A DNA stretch of 64,000 bases from an uncultured Saprospiraceae bacterium (GTDB lineage Bacteria > Bacteroidota > Bacteroidia > Chitinophagales > Saprospiraceae). The stretch lies in contig CALGAW010000035.1 in assembly GCA_937959115.1 (NCBI GenBank), positions 124,001-188,000 on the forward strand, given 5' to 3'. The position numbers and the translations under genes were made by a program. This document shows, piece by piece, positions 1-8,229 of the stretch; the first letter of the stretch is position 1; each line of letters starts with the position of its first letter. The notes under the pieces were generated by a model that was not told the origin of the DNA, did no database searches, and was given only the letters and a program-made list of their open reading frames with translations.

Positions 1-960
1 ATCTTACTTTCGGCTAACATCAATGTTCCGCAGCTAGAGTTGATCGATATAAAGATGATGATCGTGTTTGCTATAGTTGTGTTTGCAATCAGGCCACTAG
101 GTGTTTTTCTAAGTAGTTATGGCTCAGATTTGACCACCAAGGAGAAGCTGTTTGTGAGTTGGGTAGGTCCTAGAGGGATTGTAGCAGCCGGTATCGCCTC
201 ACTCTTTGGGTTGAAGTTAACAAATGCAGGTGTTCCCGGTGCTGAATTTATTACTCCACTGGTCTTTTTAATTGTATTAGGTACTGTGTTACTCAATGCA
301 ACAACAGCGCGGTTTATGTCTAGAATGCTAGGTGTACAGCAAGATTCTTCATCTGGAATAATGATCGTGGGTGGCGGAAATGCCTCTCGTTTGATCGGAA
401 AATATCTAATTGATAGTGGCAGAGATGTGATGATCGTTGATACCAATGCTCAATCGGTTGAGAAATGCCAAGACCTAGGACTTCCAGCGATTCAAGGTAA
501 CGTTTACACGGATGACTTTAAGGACAACTTTGACTTGTTATCAGTTGGGTTCCTATTTGCAATGACTGGAAATGACAATGTTAACAAGGTTGCTATAGAG
601 CGATTACAAGAAAATTTTGGAGAAAATGGAGCATATCGTTTTGTATCTTCTGATGAAGTTACAAGTGGTGTAATTGAGGATCCAACTAGTACTTTATTTT
701 CTAAAACCGATGATTATATCAACTTTAGTGAGGTCGCAAGAGATTATCCTCAAATTCATGAATACAAAATGAAATCGAAAGAGCATTTTGAATTAACAAT
801 GAAAAAGATCTTTGAGAAACATGAAAGCATTCCTTTGTTTATGAAGTCTGCCAGTGGTACCATGAACACGATTACTTCTGAGTTTACACCAGATATACAC
901 GAAGGTGATGTCCTTGTTTATTTAGGAAAGCCTCTAGAGGCTGAACCTGTTGAAGAATAG
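1..960 (+). CDS. CPA1-type Na+(K+)/H+ antiporter with C-terminal TrkA-N domain (5' partial)
   Basis: The reading frame is open from the first base of the window, so the N-terminal transport helices lie upstream. What remains is the last part of the membrane domain, with the CPA1 signature around GPRGIVAAG, followed by a cytoplasmic Rossmann-type TrkA-N domain (GGGNASRLIGKYL, then an acidic strand end IVDTN), which in related proteins binds NAD(H) and gates transport. The family exchanges monovalent cations for protons across the inner membrane. The C-terminus ends PVEE before a TAG stop, and a glycosyltransferase follows after 6 bp, so the two are probably co-transcribed. Family assignment is firm; ion specificity cannot be read from the sequence. 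Confidence 0.85.
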   Translation: MLLSANINVPQLELIDIKMMIVFAIVVFAIRPLGVFLSSYGSDLTTKEKLFVSWVGPRGIVAAGIASLFGLKLTNAGVPGAEFITPLVFLIVLGTVLLNATTARFMSRMLGVQQDSSSGIMIVGGGNASRLIGKYLIDSGRDVMIVDTNAQSVEKCQDLGLPAIQGNVYTDDFKDNFDLLSVGFLFAMTGNDNVNKVAIERLQENFGENGAYRFVSSDEVTSGVIEDPTSTLFSKTDDYINFSEVARDYPQIHEYKMKSKEHFELTMKKIFEKHESIPLFMKSASGTMNTITSEFTPDIHEGDVLVYLGKPLEAEPVEE

Positions 961-966
961 CTTTTT

Positions 967-1716
967 ATGCTTCCCATTTCAGTCATCATTCCTTGCTTCA
1001 ATGAAGCGCACAACATCAAAGCATTACTGGAAACAGTAACCTGGGCAGACGAGATTATCCTCGTAGATTCATTTAGCACAGACAATACACTAGAGATTGC
1101 TAAAGCATTTCCTATAAAAGTCTTACAACGCGCCTATCAGTATCCTGCAGAACAAAAGAATTGGGCCATTCCGCAAGCCGCGAATGACTGGATTTTGATT
1201 CTAGATGCAGATGAACGTGTGACTCCTGAGCTAAAAGCGGAGATTCAGTCTGTATTAAGCGGCACACCAGATAAGGTAGGCTACTGGATAGGACGTAAGA
1301 ACTTCTTTATGGGAAAAGAGGTACGTTACAGCGGTTGGCAAAGTGATAAGGTCATTCGTTTGATCCATAAAGCACATTGCAAATACGAGGATAAGCTAGT
1401 CCATGAAGAGATCACAGCTGACGGTCCTATCGGAATGTTAGAACATCGAATGACGCACAATACCTATCGCGAAATCACTCATTTTTTGGAAAAGGTAGAC
1501 CGATATGCTGGTTGGTCAGCACAGGACTATAATGAAAAGACCGGCCGGATTACCTTGTATCACTTACTAATTAAGCCTATTTTTCGTTTTATCAAGCATT
1601 ACGTGTTTAAACTAGGGTTCCTTGATGGTAGAGTCGGCCTCATCATTAGTAGCATAATGGCATGGAGCGTATTTCTGAGGTACGTAAAGATGATGGAACT
1701 ACGGAAGGACAATTAG
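967..1716 (+). CDS. Family 2 glycosyltransferase, WaaE/KdtX-like
   Basis: 249 residues with a GT-A fold: N-terminal SVIIPCFNEAHNI, then DEIILVDSFSTDNT and the metal/sugar-nucleotide motif LDADERVTPEL near residue 80. The arrangement matches the WaaE/KdtX group, which adds a sugar to the lipopolysaccharide core or to related surface glycans. A hydrophobic C-terminal stretch (about residues 205-240) could anchor the protein to the membrane. It starts 6 bp after the antiporter stop with no clear Shine-Dalgarno sequence, as is common in Bacteroidota. The acceptor is unknown because no other LPS gene is adjacent. Confidence 0.85.
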   Translation: MLPISVIIPCFNEAHNIKALLETVTWADEIILVDSFSTDNTLEIAKAFPIKVLQRAYQYPAEQKNWAIPQAANDWILILDADERVTPELKAEIQSVLSGTPDKVGYWIGRKNFFMGKEVRYSGWQSDKVIRLIHKAHCKYEDKLVHEEITADGPIGMLEHRMTHNTYREITHFLEKVDRYAGWSAQDYNEKTGRITLYHLLIKPIFRFIKHYVFKLGFLDGRVGLIISSIMAWSVFLRYVKMMELRKDN

Positions 1717-1812
1717 CAACGGTTAATAATCAATTATAAACAATTAGGCCTTGAAACGATCGGAAATTGTGTTAGCTGAGTATTGATTAATAAGGGATTG
1801 ATTGGTTAAACT

Positions 1813-1959
1813 TTATTTGTAAACCAACTTACTATTATTCGGACCTCCAGCATCAGGAAAAGGAACATAAGCAGCTATCCTCTTCATTTTAATCTTCTGT
1901 TTTTCTGATAAAAGCATGAAAACTACTTGCTTTTTTTCAAATAATTTAACTTTTTTCAA
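1813..1959 (-). CDS. Possible 48-residue basic small protein (uncertain)
   Basis: A short open frame in the otherwise non-coding stretch after the glycosyltransferase. Reading from a TTG at 1959 gives a lysine-rich peptide (MKKVKLFEKKQ...) ending AAYVPFPDAGGPNNSKLVYK before TAA. The frame is open a further 8 codons upstream, and an alternative ATG lies at 1917 (34 residues). The composition looks more protein-like than the surrounding DNA, but I recognise no family and see no ribosome binding site. It may equally be chance or the remnant of a lost gene. Confidence 0.2.
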   Translation of the reverse strand: MKKVKLFEKKQVVFMLLSEKQKIKMKRIAAYVPFPDAGGPNNSKLVYK

Positions 1960-2228
1960 AGAAACTGCACTTTTGTTAAATGGTTGTTGATTAGTTGATT
2001 AGGTTGTTTTTTGTTGGTCAATTCGAAGCTTTTTCTAATATTTTGGGTCAACAATCTGTCAAATTTGCACCTACTTTTAAATCCAGTGATCACCTACATT
2101 TATACTATGCAATTAAGGAATTGTATACTTCCTTTCAATAATACGCTTTTCGAAAGGACATAAATTGAAAAATACGAGCAGGAAACCACCTGTCCAACAA
2201 GATAAAAAAGATGGTTTTAGCAGGTTGA

Positions 2229-2268
2229 GACGCGCGCACACTCTAGGAGTGTTGCGCCGTGTCTTTTT
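2229..2268 (+). terminator. Intrinsic terminator of repeat unit 1
   Basis: 15-bp GC-rich stem (left arm from 2229, right arm to 2263) with two single-base bulges and loop TAG, followed by TTTTT. No protein gene lies immediately upstream, so it would end an untranslated transcript. Confidence 0.7.
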
Positions 2269-2358
2269 ACTCAGCAAAATCAGATGACGGTAGAAGGAAT
2301 TCACGAATTTTCTCCCGATTCGTCACTAAAGAAACTTAAGATGGTTTTAGCAGGTTGA

Positions 2359-2400
2359 GGCACAGACAGTACTCTAGGAGTATTGTGTGTGTCTTTTTTT
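2359..2400 (+). terminator. Intrinsic terminator of repeat unit 2, just upstream of mce
   Basis: Stem 2359-2374 pairs with 2378-2393 around loop TAG (15 pairs, one G-G mismatch) and is followed by seven Ts. It lies 23 nt before the mce start, so mce either has a promoter inside or beyond it or is controlled by read-through. Confidence 0.75.
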
Positions 2401-2422
2401 ATTTACCTTAGCATGAAAAAAA

Positions 2423-2827
2423 ATGCTCAAAATAGAACACATCGGAATTGCTGTCAAAGATCTAGAAAAAAGCAATGAGCTCTTCAAAGCACTGCTAGGA
2501 AGACCGCACTATAAAATCGAAGAAGTTCCTACAGAAGGTGTAAACACATCCTTCTTTATGGTTGGAAACAATAAAATTGAGCTCCTAGAAGCAACAAAAC
2601 CCGATAGCCCCATTGCAAAATTCATTGAGAAACGTGGAGAAGGCACTCACCACATCGCCTTCGCCGTAAATGACATTCGATCAGAAATGGCTCGCCTAGA
2701 GAAAGAAGGATTTATCTTGCTCAATAAAGAACCAAAACCAGGCGCTGACAATAAGCTTGTCTGTTTCCTACACCCAAAATCAACCAACGGTGTCCTGATC
2801 GAACTGTGTCAAGATAAACCAGAATAA
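2423..2827 (+). CDS. mce: Methylmalonyl-CoA epimerase
   Basis: 134 residues, the usual length for the family, made of two glyoxalase/VOC beta-alpha-beta-beta-beta modules. Expected metal ligands are visible: His in IEHIGIAV at the N-terminus, His in THHIAFAV near residue 78, and Glu in LIELCQ near the C-terminus. The enzyme interconverts (S)- and (R)-methylmalonyl-CoA in the B12-dependent propionyl-CoA/succinyl-CoA route. No mutase genes are nearby. An overlapping ATG at 2413 is out of frame and quickly reaches a stop, so 2423 is the start. The dehydrogenase gene begins 7 bp after the stop. Confidence 0.9.
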   Translation: MLKIEHIGIAVKDLEKSNELFKALLGRPHYKIEEVPTEGVNTSFFMVGNNKIELLEATKPDSPIAKFIEKRGEGTHHIAFAVNDIRSEMARLEKEGFILLNKEPKPGADNKLVCFLHPKSTNGVLIELCQDKPE

Positions 2828-2834
2828 CCATCCT

Positions 2835-3821
2835 ATGAAAGTCGCATTTCAGTGGGTCATAAATCCAGAAGTTAGAACCTATCTCAAGCAGCAATTGCCG
2901 GGTATTACCCTTGCATTTCCTGAAAACAAAGATGAAGACACAATCATCGCTACACAAGAAGGAGCAGAAGTGATCGTTGGGTTCAAGCTAAAACCTAAAT
3001 TTCTACAATCAATTGATCAGCTGCGGTTGTTTATCAATCCAGGAGCTGGCGTTCAGCACTTAGTAAAAGACGCTAAATTACTAGAAGAAAAGCCGAAATT
3101 TGTTGTGGTAAACAGTCATTCCAATGCTTATAATACAGCACAACATTCAGTTAGTCTAACCCTTGCGTTAATGAATAAAATCCTTCTTCATCACCAATGG
3201 ACCAAAGAAGGCAAATGGCGGACAGATGACCGAGATGCTCGCTCAGATCTTATCCGCAATAAGACCATTGGTTTACTTGGATATGGACGTATTGCTAAGA
3301 AAGTGCAAGCTATGTTAACACCGTTTGAATGTAAGTTCATCGGCTATAAACGCAATGCTGATCCCAAGGCGGAAATTGATATCTATCTTCCGAATCAACT
3401 TGATGCTTTTTTGGAACGAACAGATGTGCTAATTCACCTATTGCCACAAACCTCCACAACGGTTGATTTGATTGACGCTGCAGCGCTAAAAACGCTTGGC
3501 AAATCGGCCTATGTCATTAGTGTTGGGCGTGGTCCTGTTATCAATGAAGAGGCGTTTTACAAGGCGCTTGCTTCCAATGAGATAGCTGGTGCTGCAATTG
3601 ATGTCTGGTATGCTTATTCCCCAGAGCCTGATGGAGAAGGCCGCAAATTCCCTTGGCATTTTCCCTTCGGTGATCTGGATAACGTTGTGCTGTCCCCACA
3701 TCGGGCTGGCAAACCATTTGACGATAAACGCCGCTGGGATGATATTATTGAAAATATCCAAATTGCCCAACAGGGTAGAACAGATTTTCTGAATATTGTG
3801 GATCTAGAACAAGGGTACTAA
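2835..3821 (+). CDS. D-isomer-specific 2-hydroxyacid dehydrogenase family protein
   Basis: 328 residues. The NAD-binding Rossmann motif is GLLGYGRIAKKV (near residue 150). The signature VISVGRGPVINEEAF follows, carrying the substrate-binding Arg, and the catalytic His is in LSPHRAGKPF. The family reduces 2-keto acids or oxidises D-2-hydroxyacids with NAD(P)H. The N-terminal catalytic half is diverged from serA and D-lactate dehydrogenase, so the substrate is not assigned. It is probably translated with mce, from which it is separated by 7 bp. Confidence 0.8.
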   Translation: MKVAFQWVINPEVRTYLKQQLPGITLAFPENKDEDTIIATQEGAEVIVGFKLKPKFLQSIDQLRLFINPGAGVQHLVKDAKLLEEKPKFVVVNSHSNAYNTAQHSVSLTLALMNKILLHHQWTKEGKWRTDDRDARSDLIRNKTIGLLGYGRIAKKVQAMLTPFECKFIGYKRNADPKAEIDIYLPNQLDAFLERTDVLIHLLPQTSTTVDLIDAAALKTLGKSAYVISVGRGPVINEEAFYKALASNEIAGAAIDVWYAYSPEPDGEGRKFPWHFPFGDLDNVVLSPHRAGKPFDDKRRWDDIIENIQIAQQGRTDFLNIVDLEQGY

Positions 3822-3956
3822 TTAATTATAGTAGAAAATTGACGGCAAGCGCCTAATCGATGATTTTACACAAATTTATATAAACAGACCACTTTCGTGG
3901 AATGATCCGCCCTCAATTTGCTGGCAAGTTTTATAGTCCACAGTTGATCAAATATC

Positions 3957-3985
3957 AAGCCCTGTAGGGACGATAGCCTCGTTTA
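3957..3985. repeat. Short palindromic intergenic element around CCCTGTAGGG
   Basis: The 184-bp gap between convergent genes contains CCCTGTAGGGACGATA, with a perfect CCCT/AGGG hairpin core. From memory, words beginning CCCTGTAGGGACGA recur between genes in Bacteroidota genomes. Only one copy is in this window, so repeat status is inferred. Confidence 0.3.
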
Positions 3986-4005
3986 TCACCAATATCGTTT
4001 AAGAC

Positions 4006-4446
4006 CTAAAACCAACCCGCTCCCAATCCTCTAAACGGCCAAGGAATACCAACCAACAGCAAGATCAATCCAAAGAAATAAAACAAAAATCCAGTCTTAA
4101 ACTTTGCAGTATCATCGGTAAGGCGCTTCACTTTTCCAAAACCAACAGTAATTAGAGCCACTGCAAGAAACATCATCAATGAATGTTCGACTAAGAAAAA
4201 CCGATTCATAGCAATTTTCATGCTTTCCGCAGCAAAAACAACCTTAGGACTGGTTAAATACAAGACTAAACCAATAGCAAATTGAATATGCATGGAGATC
4301 ATCGCAAACAAGAATAATTTTTTATCAGTTGCGGTATAGGACTTGCCAGAACGCCACTTCATAAAGGCATTAATGATAGCTACGATTACGAGAATAAGAA
4401 CAATCCATCGGATGCCTGAATGTGCGTGTCGAAACATGTTGACCAT
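4006..4446 (-). CDS. Small four-helix membrane protein, cytochrome b-like
   Basis: 146 residues with four hydrophobic segments (about 13-28, 48-65, 80-103 and 118-134). Histidines sit at helix ends: RHAHSGIRW at the N-terminus, ISMHIQFAIG in helix 2 and VEHSLMMF in helix 3. This spacing could coordinate haem, and similar short proteins in Bacteroidota are often labelled cytochrome B. No function is established. The ATG at 4446 gives MVNMFRHAHSG. A glycine-rich tail (FRGLGAGWF) follows the last helix. Confidence 0.65.
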   Translation of the reverse strand: MVNMFRHAHSGIRWIVLILVIVAIINAFMKWRSGKSYTATDKKLFLFAMISMHIQFAIGLVLYLTSPKVVFAAESMKIAMNRFFLVEHSLMMFLAVALITVGFGKVKRLTDDTAKFKTGFLFYFFGLILLLVGIPWPFRGLGAGWF

Positions 4447-4561
4447 TATAAATAAGGTTTAATTAGGAAATTATTTCCGTTAATTATAGTTAATGATCAG
4501 TCAATCTATGAATGATCACTAACATAGAGACACAAATATAAGGATTGAGTTATAAGTTTAA

Positions 4562-6556
4562 TTAATACTGTACTAATTTTTGAATTTGATCCTTAAATCG
4601 ATCGATTGGCAAATAGCCAGCTTCGAGATTGGTTGCGAAAGGAAAAGGTGTATCCATGCTAGCAACGCGCATGACTGGTCCGTCCAAATGCTCAAACAAG
4701 TGCTCGCTGATATAAGCAGAAAGCTCCCCGCCAATACCACCCGTCAAAGAATCTTCATGCAAAATGATGACCTTGTTGGTTTTTTTGATGGTGGTTTCAA
4801 TCGCAGTATAATCCAACGGCGCCAAGGTTCTAAGATCTAGGATATCCGCCTCAATTCCCAATTCTTCACAGGCTTTCTGCGCCCAGTGCACACCCATCCC
4901 ATAAGTAATAACTGACAACTGTTGCCCGGTGCTGACTAATGCCGCCTTTCCTATCTCAACCGTATAATAGGCATCAGGAATCTCAGCCGAATTACTACGA
5001 TACAAGTATTTGTGCTCAAAGAACATTACTGGATTCGGATCATCCAACGCAGCAAGCAACAAGCCCTTGGCATCATGTGGATTGGAAGGATACACAATTT
5101 TTAGTCCTGGTGTATGAAAAAACCACGCTTCATTGGTCTGAGAGTGAAATGGCCCTGCTCCAACACCGCCGCCAGAAGGCATTCTTACCACAACATCCAC
5201 GTTTTGCCCCCACCGATAATGCAGTTTTGCAAGGTTATTGACAATTTGATTGAACCCGCACGTTACAAAATCTGCAAACTGCATCTCCACCATTGCCTTT
5301 TGGCCTTTTATGCTCAATCCTACTCCAATACCAAGGATGGCACTTTCACACAAAGGCGTATTTCGGACACGTTCTTTTCCAAACTGCTCTACAAATCCAT
5401 CCGTGATCTTAAAAACACCACCATATTCTGCGATGTCTTGACCCATAAGCACAAGACTGTCGTGTTTTTCCATGGCTTGTCGTAATCCATCAGAAATGGC
5501 ATCGATAAACCGTTTTTTAGTGGTAGTTCCTTGAGGTTCAATGACTTCTTGACGGTTTGGGGCAAACACATCAGTGGTTTCTTGCTCTTTGTCAAAATTT
5601 ACCATTGGTTCATCAAAGGCAATGTCTAGTCCCGCTTTGATAGATTTTTTATAATCGGCCTTAAATTCTTCAATCGAAGCTTCAGTTAGTAGGCCTTTCT
5701 CCTTGAGAAATTCTTCAAAATTCGCAATCGGATCACGCAAAGCCCACTGGTCCATTAGTTCCTTGGGAACATACTTGGTTCCTGAAGCTTCTTCGTGTCC
5801 TCTCATTCTGAAAGTGACGCATTCTATCAACACTGGCCTTGGATTTTTTCGGATGTCTTTTGCTAGTTTATTGATGGTCGAGTAGACTTCAAGAATGTTG
5901 TTACCATCAATTTTATGGGCCTCCATTCCGTAGCCAGCGCCTCGACTTGCTAAGTCTTCACTAGCGTACTGCTCAATGGCAGGAGTAGAAAGTCCGTACC
6001 CGTTATTTTCGATCACAAAGATGACGGGCAGGCTCCAGACAGCAGCAGTGTTGAGTGCTTCATGAAATTCGCCTTCACTTGTTCCTCCTTCGCCAGTAAA
6101 AGCAACGGCTACCTTTTTCTCTTTAAGAAGCTTGTGCGCAAGTCCGACACCACTTGCTAGTGATAGTTGTGGGCCGAGGTGGGAGATCATCCCCACGATG
6201 TTGTATTCCTGTGTTCCGAAGTGGAAAGAGCGGTCTCGTCCCTTCGTAAAGCCAAGGGATTTTCCTTGCCATTGACAGAACAGTCGTTCCAGGGGGACGT
6301 TTCTTGTTGTAAACACGCCTAGATTACGGTGCATCGGAAAAACATATTCATCTTCTTGCATAGCACTCGTAACGCCAACCGATATCGCCTCTTGCCCAAT
6401 ACCAGAAAACCATTTGGATATTTTACCTTGTCTTAGAAGGAGCAACATTTTCTCTTCAATCAGTCTAGGTTTTACGAGGGCTTTGTATAGGCTGAGCAAC
6501 TTTTTGTTAGAGAGACTATAGTTGCTGTAATCTATGTGCTGTTTTACTGTTGGCAT
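4562..6556 (-). CDS. 2-oxoacid dehydrogenase E1, alpha and beta subunits fused (copy 1)
   Basis: 664 residues from the ATG at 6556; a TTG 24 bp upstream is in frame but overlaps a good promoter -7 box, so the ATG is preferred. The N-terminal half is an E1-alpha with the TPP motif GEGGTSEGEFHEA and ending ENN; the C-terminal half is an E1-beta (LMGQDIAEYGGVF..., VVRMPSGGGVGAGPFHSQ). The family decarboxylates pyruvate or branched-chain 2-oxoacids and acylates the lipoyl group of E2. The alpha-beta fusion is common in Bacteroidota. A paralogue with the same layout lies at 27.7-29.8 kb. Substrate (pyruvate or branched-chain) cannot be decided here, and no E2 gene is nearby. Confidence 0.88.
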   Translation of the reverse strand: MPTVKQHIDYSNYSLSNKKLLSLYKALVKPRLIEEKMLLLLRQGKISKWFSGIGQEAISVGVTSAMQEDEYVFPMHRNLGVFTTRNVPLERLFCQWQGKSLGFTKGRDRSFHFGTQEYNIVGMISHLGPQLSLASGVGLAHKLLKEKKVAVAFTGEGGTSEGEFHEALNTAAVWSLPVIFVIENNGYGLSTPAIEQYASEDLASRGAGYGMEAHKIDGNNILEVYSTINKLAKDIRKNPRPVLIECVTFRMRGHEEASGTKYVPKELMDQWALRDPIANFEEFLKEKGLLTEASIEEFKADYKKSIKAGLDIAFDEPMVNFDKEQETTDVFAPNRQEVIEPQGTTTKKRFIDAISDGLRQAMEKHDSLVLMGQDIAEYGGVFKITDGFVEQFGKERVRNTPLCESAILGIGVGLSIKGQKAMVEMQFADFVTCGFNQIVNNLAKLHYRWGQNVDVVVRMPSGGGVGAGPFHSQTNEAWFFHTPGLKIVYPSNPHDAKGLLLAALDDPNPVMFFEHKYLYRSNSAEIPDAYYTVEIGKAALVSTGQQLSVITYGMGVHWAQKACEELGIEADILDLRTLAPLDYTAIETTIKKTNKVIILHEDSLTGGIGGELSAYISEHLFEHLDGPVMRVASMDTPFPFATNLEAGYLPIDRFKDQIQKLVQY

Positions 6557-6577
6557 GTCCGGCGTGTTAAATTTTGC

Positions 6578-6585
6578 CAAAGTTA
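6578..6585 (-). promoter_or_regulatory. Bacteroidota-type -7 box for the fused E1 gene
   Basis: TAACTTTG fits TAnnTTTG exactly. It would start transcription near 6571, about 15 nt before the ATG at 6556. A TTG at the expected -33 spacing is not evident. Confidence 0.35.
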
Positions 6586-6634
6586 AGGAATTTGAATGTA
6601 AGTTGCTTGAATTAGGATTTAGAGGAATTTAAGT

Positions 6635-8023
6635 TTACTTCCCAATACAAAATTTCCCAAAAATATTACCCAACAGATCATCCGTCGTCACCTCACCAGT
6701 AATCAGCCCTAAATGATGCAAAGCATGTCGAATGTCCATCGCAACTAGATCACCAGGCACACCACTCTGCAACCCATTAAGTACTCCATCTAGAGATTCA
6801 GCGGCTCCAGTCAGCGAAGCATAATGACGGGCATTGGAAACGACACTGCCAGCCGTCTCTACACGTTCCTCCAAGACAGATTGATGCAAACACTCCTTCA
6901 AGTAATCAAGGTTCATGTTGTTGATTGCAGAAGCTGTGATGAGTTGATCAGGTGCCAGTAATCCGTCCTTGTGATACCACTCAGGCTTAAGAGATGGGTT
7001 TAGATCCATTTTGTTGGCCACGACCAATACATGCAAGCCTTTTCTTACCAGTTTGCGGAGATCAGCATGCACCTCTTCTTCTCTTAATTTGGCAGCATCA
7101 AATACATAGATCAGTAAGGCGGATTGCTCTATTTTTTCAAGGGTTTTCGCTACACCAATCGCTTCAATCTGATCGCCAGCTTCACGTATACCAGCTGTGT
7201 CGATCAAGCGGAACTGAATGCCATTGATGTTTAAGACTTCTTCTATTGTGTCACGTGTGGTTCCTGCAATCTCAGAGACAATGGCACGTTCTTCCTTGAG
7301 CAAAGCATTGAGTAAGGTGGATTTTCCAGCATTAGGACGACCGGCAATCACTGTGCTGACACCGTTTTTGATGACGTTTCCTAGCTTAAAGGAATCTGTC
7401 AATGCTCTTACCATCCGTAAGATGTTTTCTACTAATGTGACAAGCTTGCCACGATCAGCAAATTCCACATCCTCTTCACTGAAATCGAGTTCTAACTCAA
7501 TCAGGCTAGCAAAGTCCATTAGCTGTTGACGGAGATTGCTGATTTCTTGTGAGAAACCACCACGCATTTGCTGGATTGCAAGTTCATGAGACGATTCTGA
7601 ATCAGAAGCAATTAGGTCTGCCACTGCTTCTGCTTGAGACAAGTCAAGCTTGCCATTTAGAAAAGCACGTAGCGTAAACTCACCCGCCGTAGCAGGACGC
7701 ACACCATTTCGGATGAATAATTCAATAATCTGCTTGCGAATAAAAGGTGATCCGTGGCAAGAGATTTCTATCACCTCTTCACCGGTATACGAGTTTGGTC
7801 GGTTAAAGATGGAAATCAACACTTCATCTAGAATAGTGTTTTCCTCGTTTCTCAAGGTTCCAAAATGAATGGTGTGTGAAGGCTGTTGTGCAAGGTCTTT
7901 CGAAGGGAAAAAATAATTACAGACTTCGAGTGCTTTTGGACCCGATAGTCGAATTACAGCAATCGCGCCAATACCTTGTGGTGTGGCAAGTGCAATAATT
8001 GTATCATCAAACTGGTGTGTCAT
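6635..8023 (-). CDS. mnmE: tRNA modification GTPase MnmE (TrmE)
   Basis: 462 residues, typical length. Domains in order: an N-terminal tetrahydrofolate-binding domain (TIIALATPQGIGAIAVIRLSG), a helical domain, and an inserted G domain near residues 220-380 with P-loop GRPNAGKST, G3 DTAGIRE and G4 NKMD. The terminal helix ends FGKFCIGK, carrying the conserved cysteine. With MnmG it installs the carboxymethylaminomethyl group on U34 of certain tRNAs. It stands alone here, 54 bp upstream of the E1 promoter region on the same strand. Confidence 0.97.
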   Translation of the reverse strand: MTHQFDDTIIALATPQGIGAIAVIRLSGPKALEVCNYFFPSKDLAQQPSHTIHFGTLRNEENTILDEVLISIFNRPNSYTGEEVIEISCHGSPFIRKQIIELFIRNGVRPATAGEFTLRAFLNGKLDLSQAEAVADLIASDSESSHELAIQQMRGGFSQEISNLRQQLMDFASLIELELDFSEEDVEFADRGKLVTLVENILRMVRALTDSFKLGNVIKNGVSTVIAGRPNAGKSTLLNALLKEERAIVSEIAGTTRDTIEEVLNINGIQFRLIDTAGIREAGDQIEAIGVAKTLEKIEQSALLIYVFDAAKLREEEVHADLRKLVRKGLHVLVVANKMDLNPSLKPEWYHKDGLLAPDQLITASAINNMNLDYLKECLHQSVLEERVETAGSVVSNARHYASLTGAAESLDGVLNGLQSGVPGDLVAMDIRHALHHLGLITGEVTTDDLLGNIFGKFCIGK

Positions 8024-8036
8024 GAAGAAATTTTCA

Positions 8037-8044
8037 CAAATATA
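8037..8044 (-). promoter_or_regulatory. Bacteroidota-type -7 box for mnmE
   Basis: TATATTTG matches TAnnTTTG and lies 14 nt before the ATG, implying a very short leader. No clear -33 TTG. Confidence 0.35.
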
Positions 8045-8229
8045 ATGAACTTCTTTAAGGAGCAGATTTAGTTTTTAAAAAACAAAAAAATATATACCAA
8101 CTTGAAGGAGTAGGAATTGACTCTAAGTATATACCGTATTTGATTATTCGGTTTTGAATGTATGCTAATAATCTTTAATAAGATAGTATATTTATAAGAA
8201 TGTTTGACCAATAAAAGAATATCTGAACT

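Larger units (their letters stand above)
2208..2400 (+). repeat. Two tandem copies of a terminator-capped element (candidate small RNA or attenuator)
   Basis: A 22-nt leader containing GATGGTTTTAGCAGGTTGAG occurs identically at 2208-2229 and 2338-2359, 130 nt apart. Each copy runs straight into a long hairpin with loop TAG and a T tract. The stems differ in sequence but keep pairing, while the apex CTCTAGGAG is shared. Each leader is preceded by a short hairpin of unrelated sequence (CAGG/CCTG near 2180-2194; ACGAAT/ATTCGT near 2303-2324). The second copy ends 23 nt before the mce start codon. This is consistent with tandem small RNA genes or a transcription attenuator; I do not recognise a known Rfam family. 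Confidence 0.6.

Noticed and set aside
2113-2304. 63-codon minus-strand frame across the first repeat unit
   Set aside because: It runs through the terminator hairpin, and its composition follows the inverted repeat. No start signal or family resemblance.
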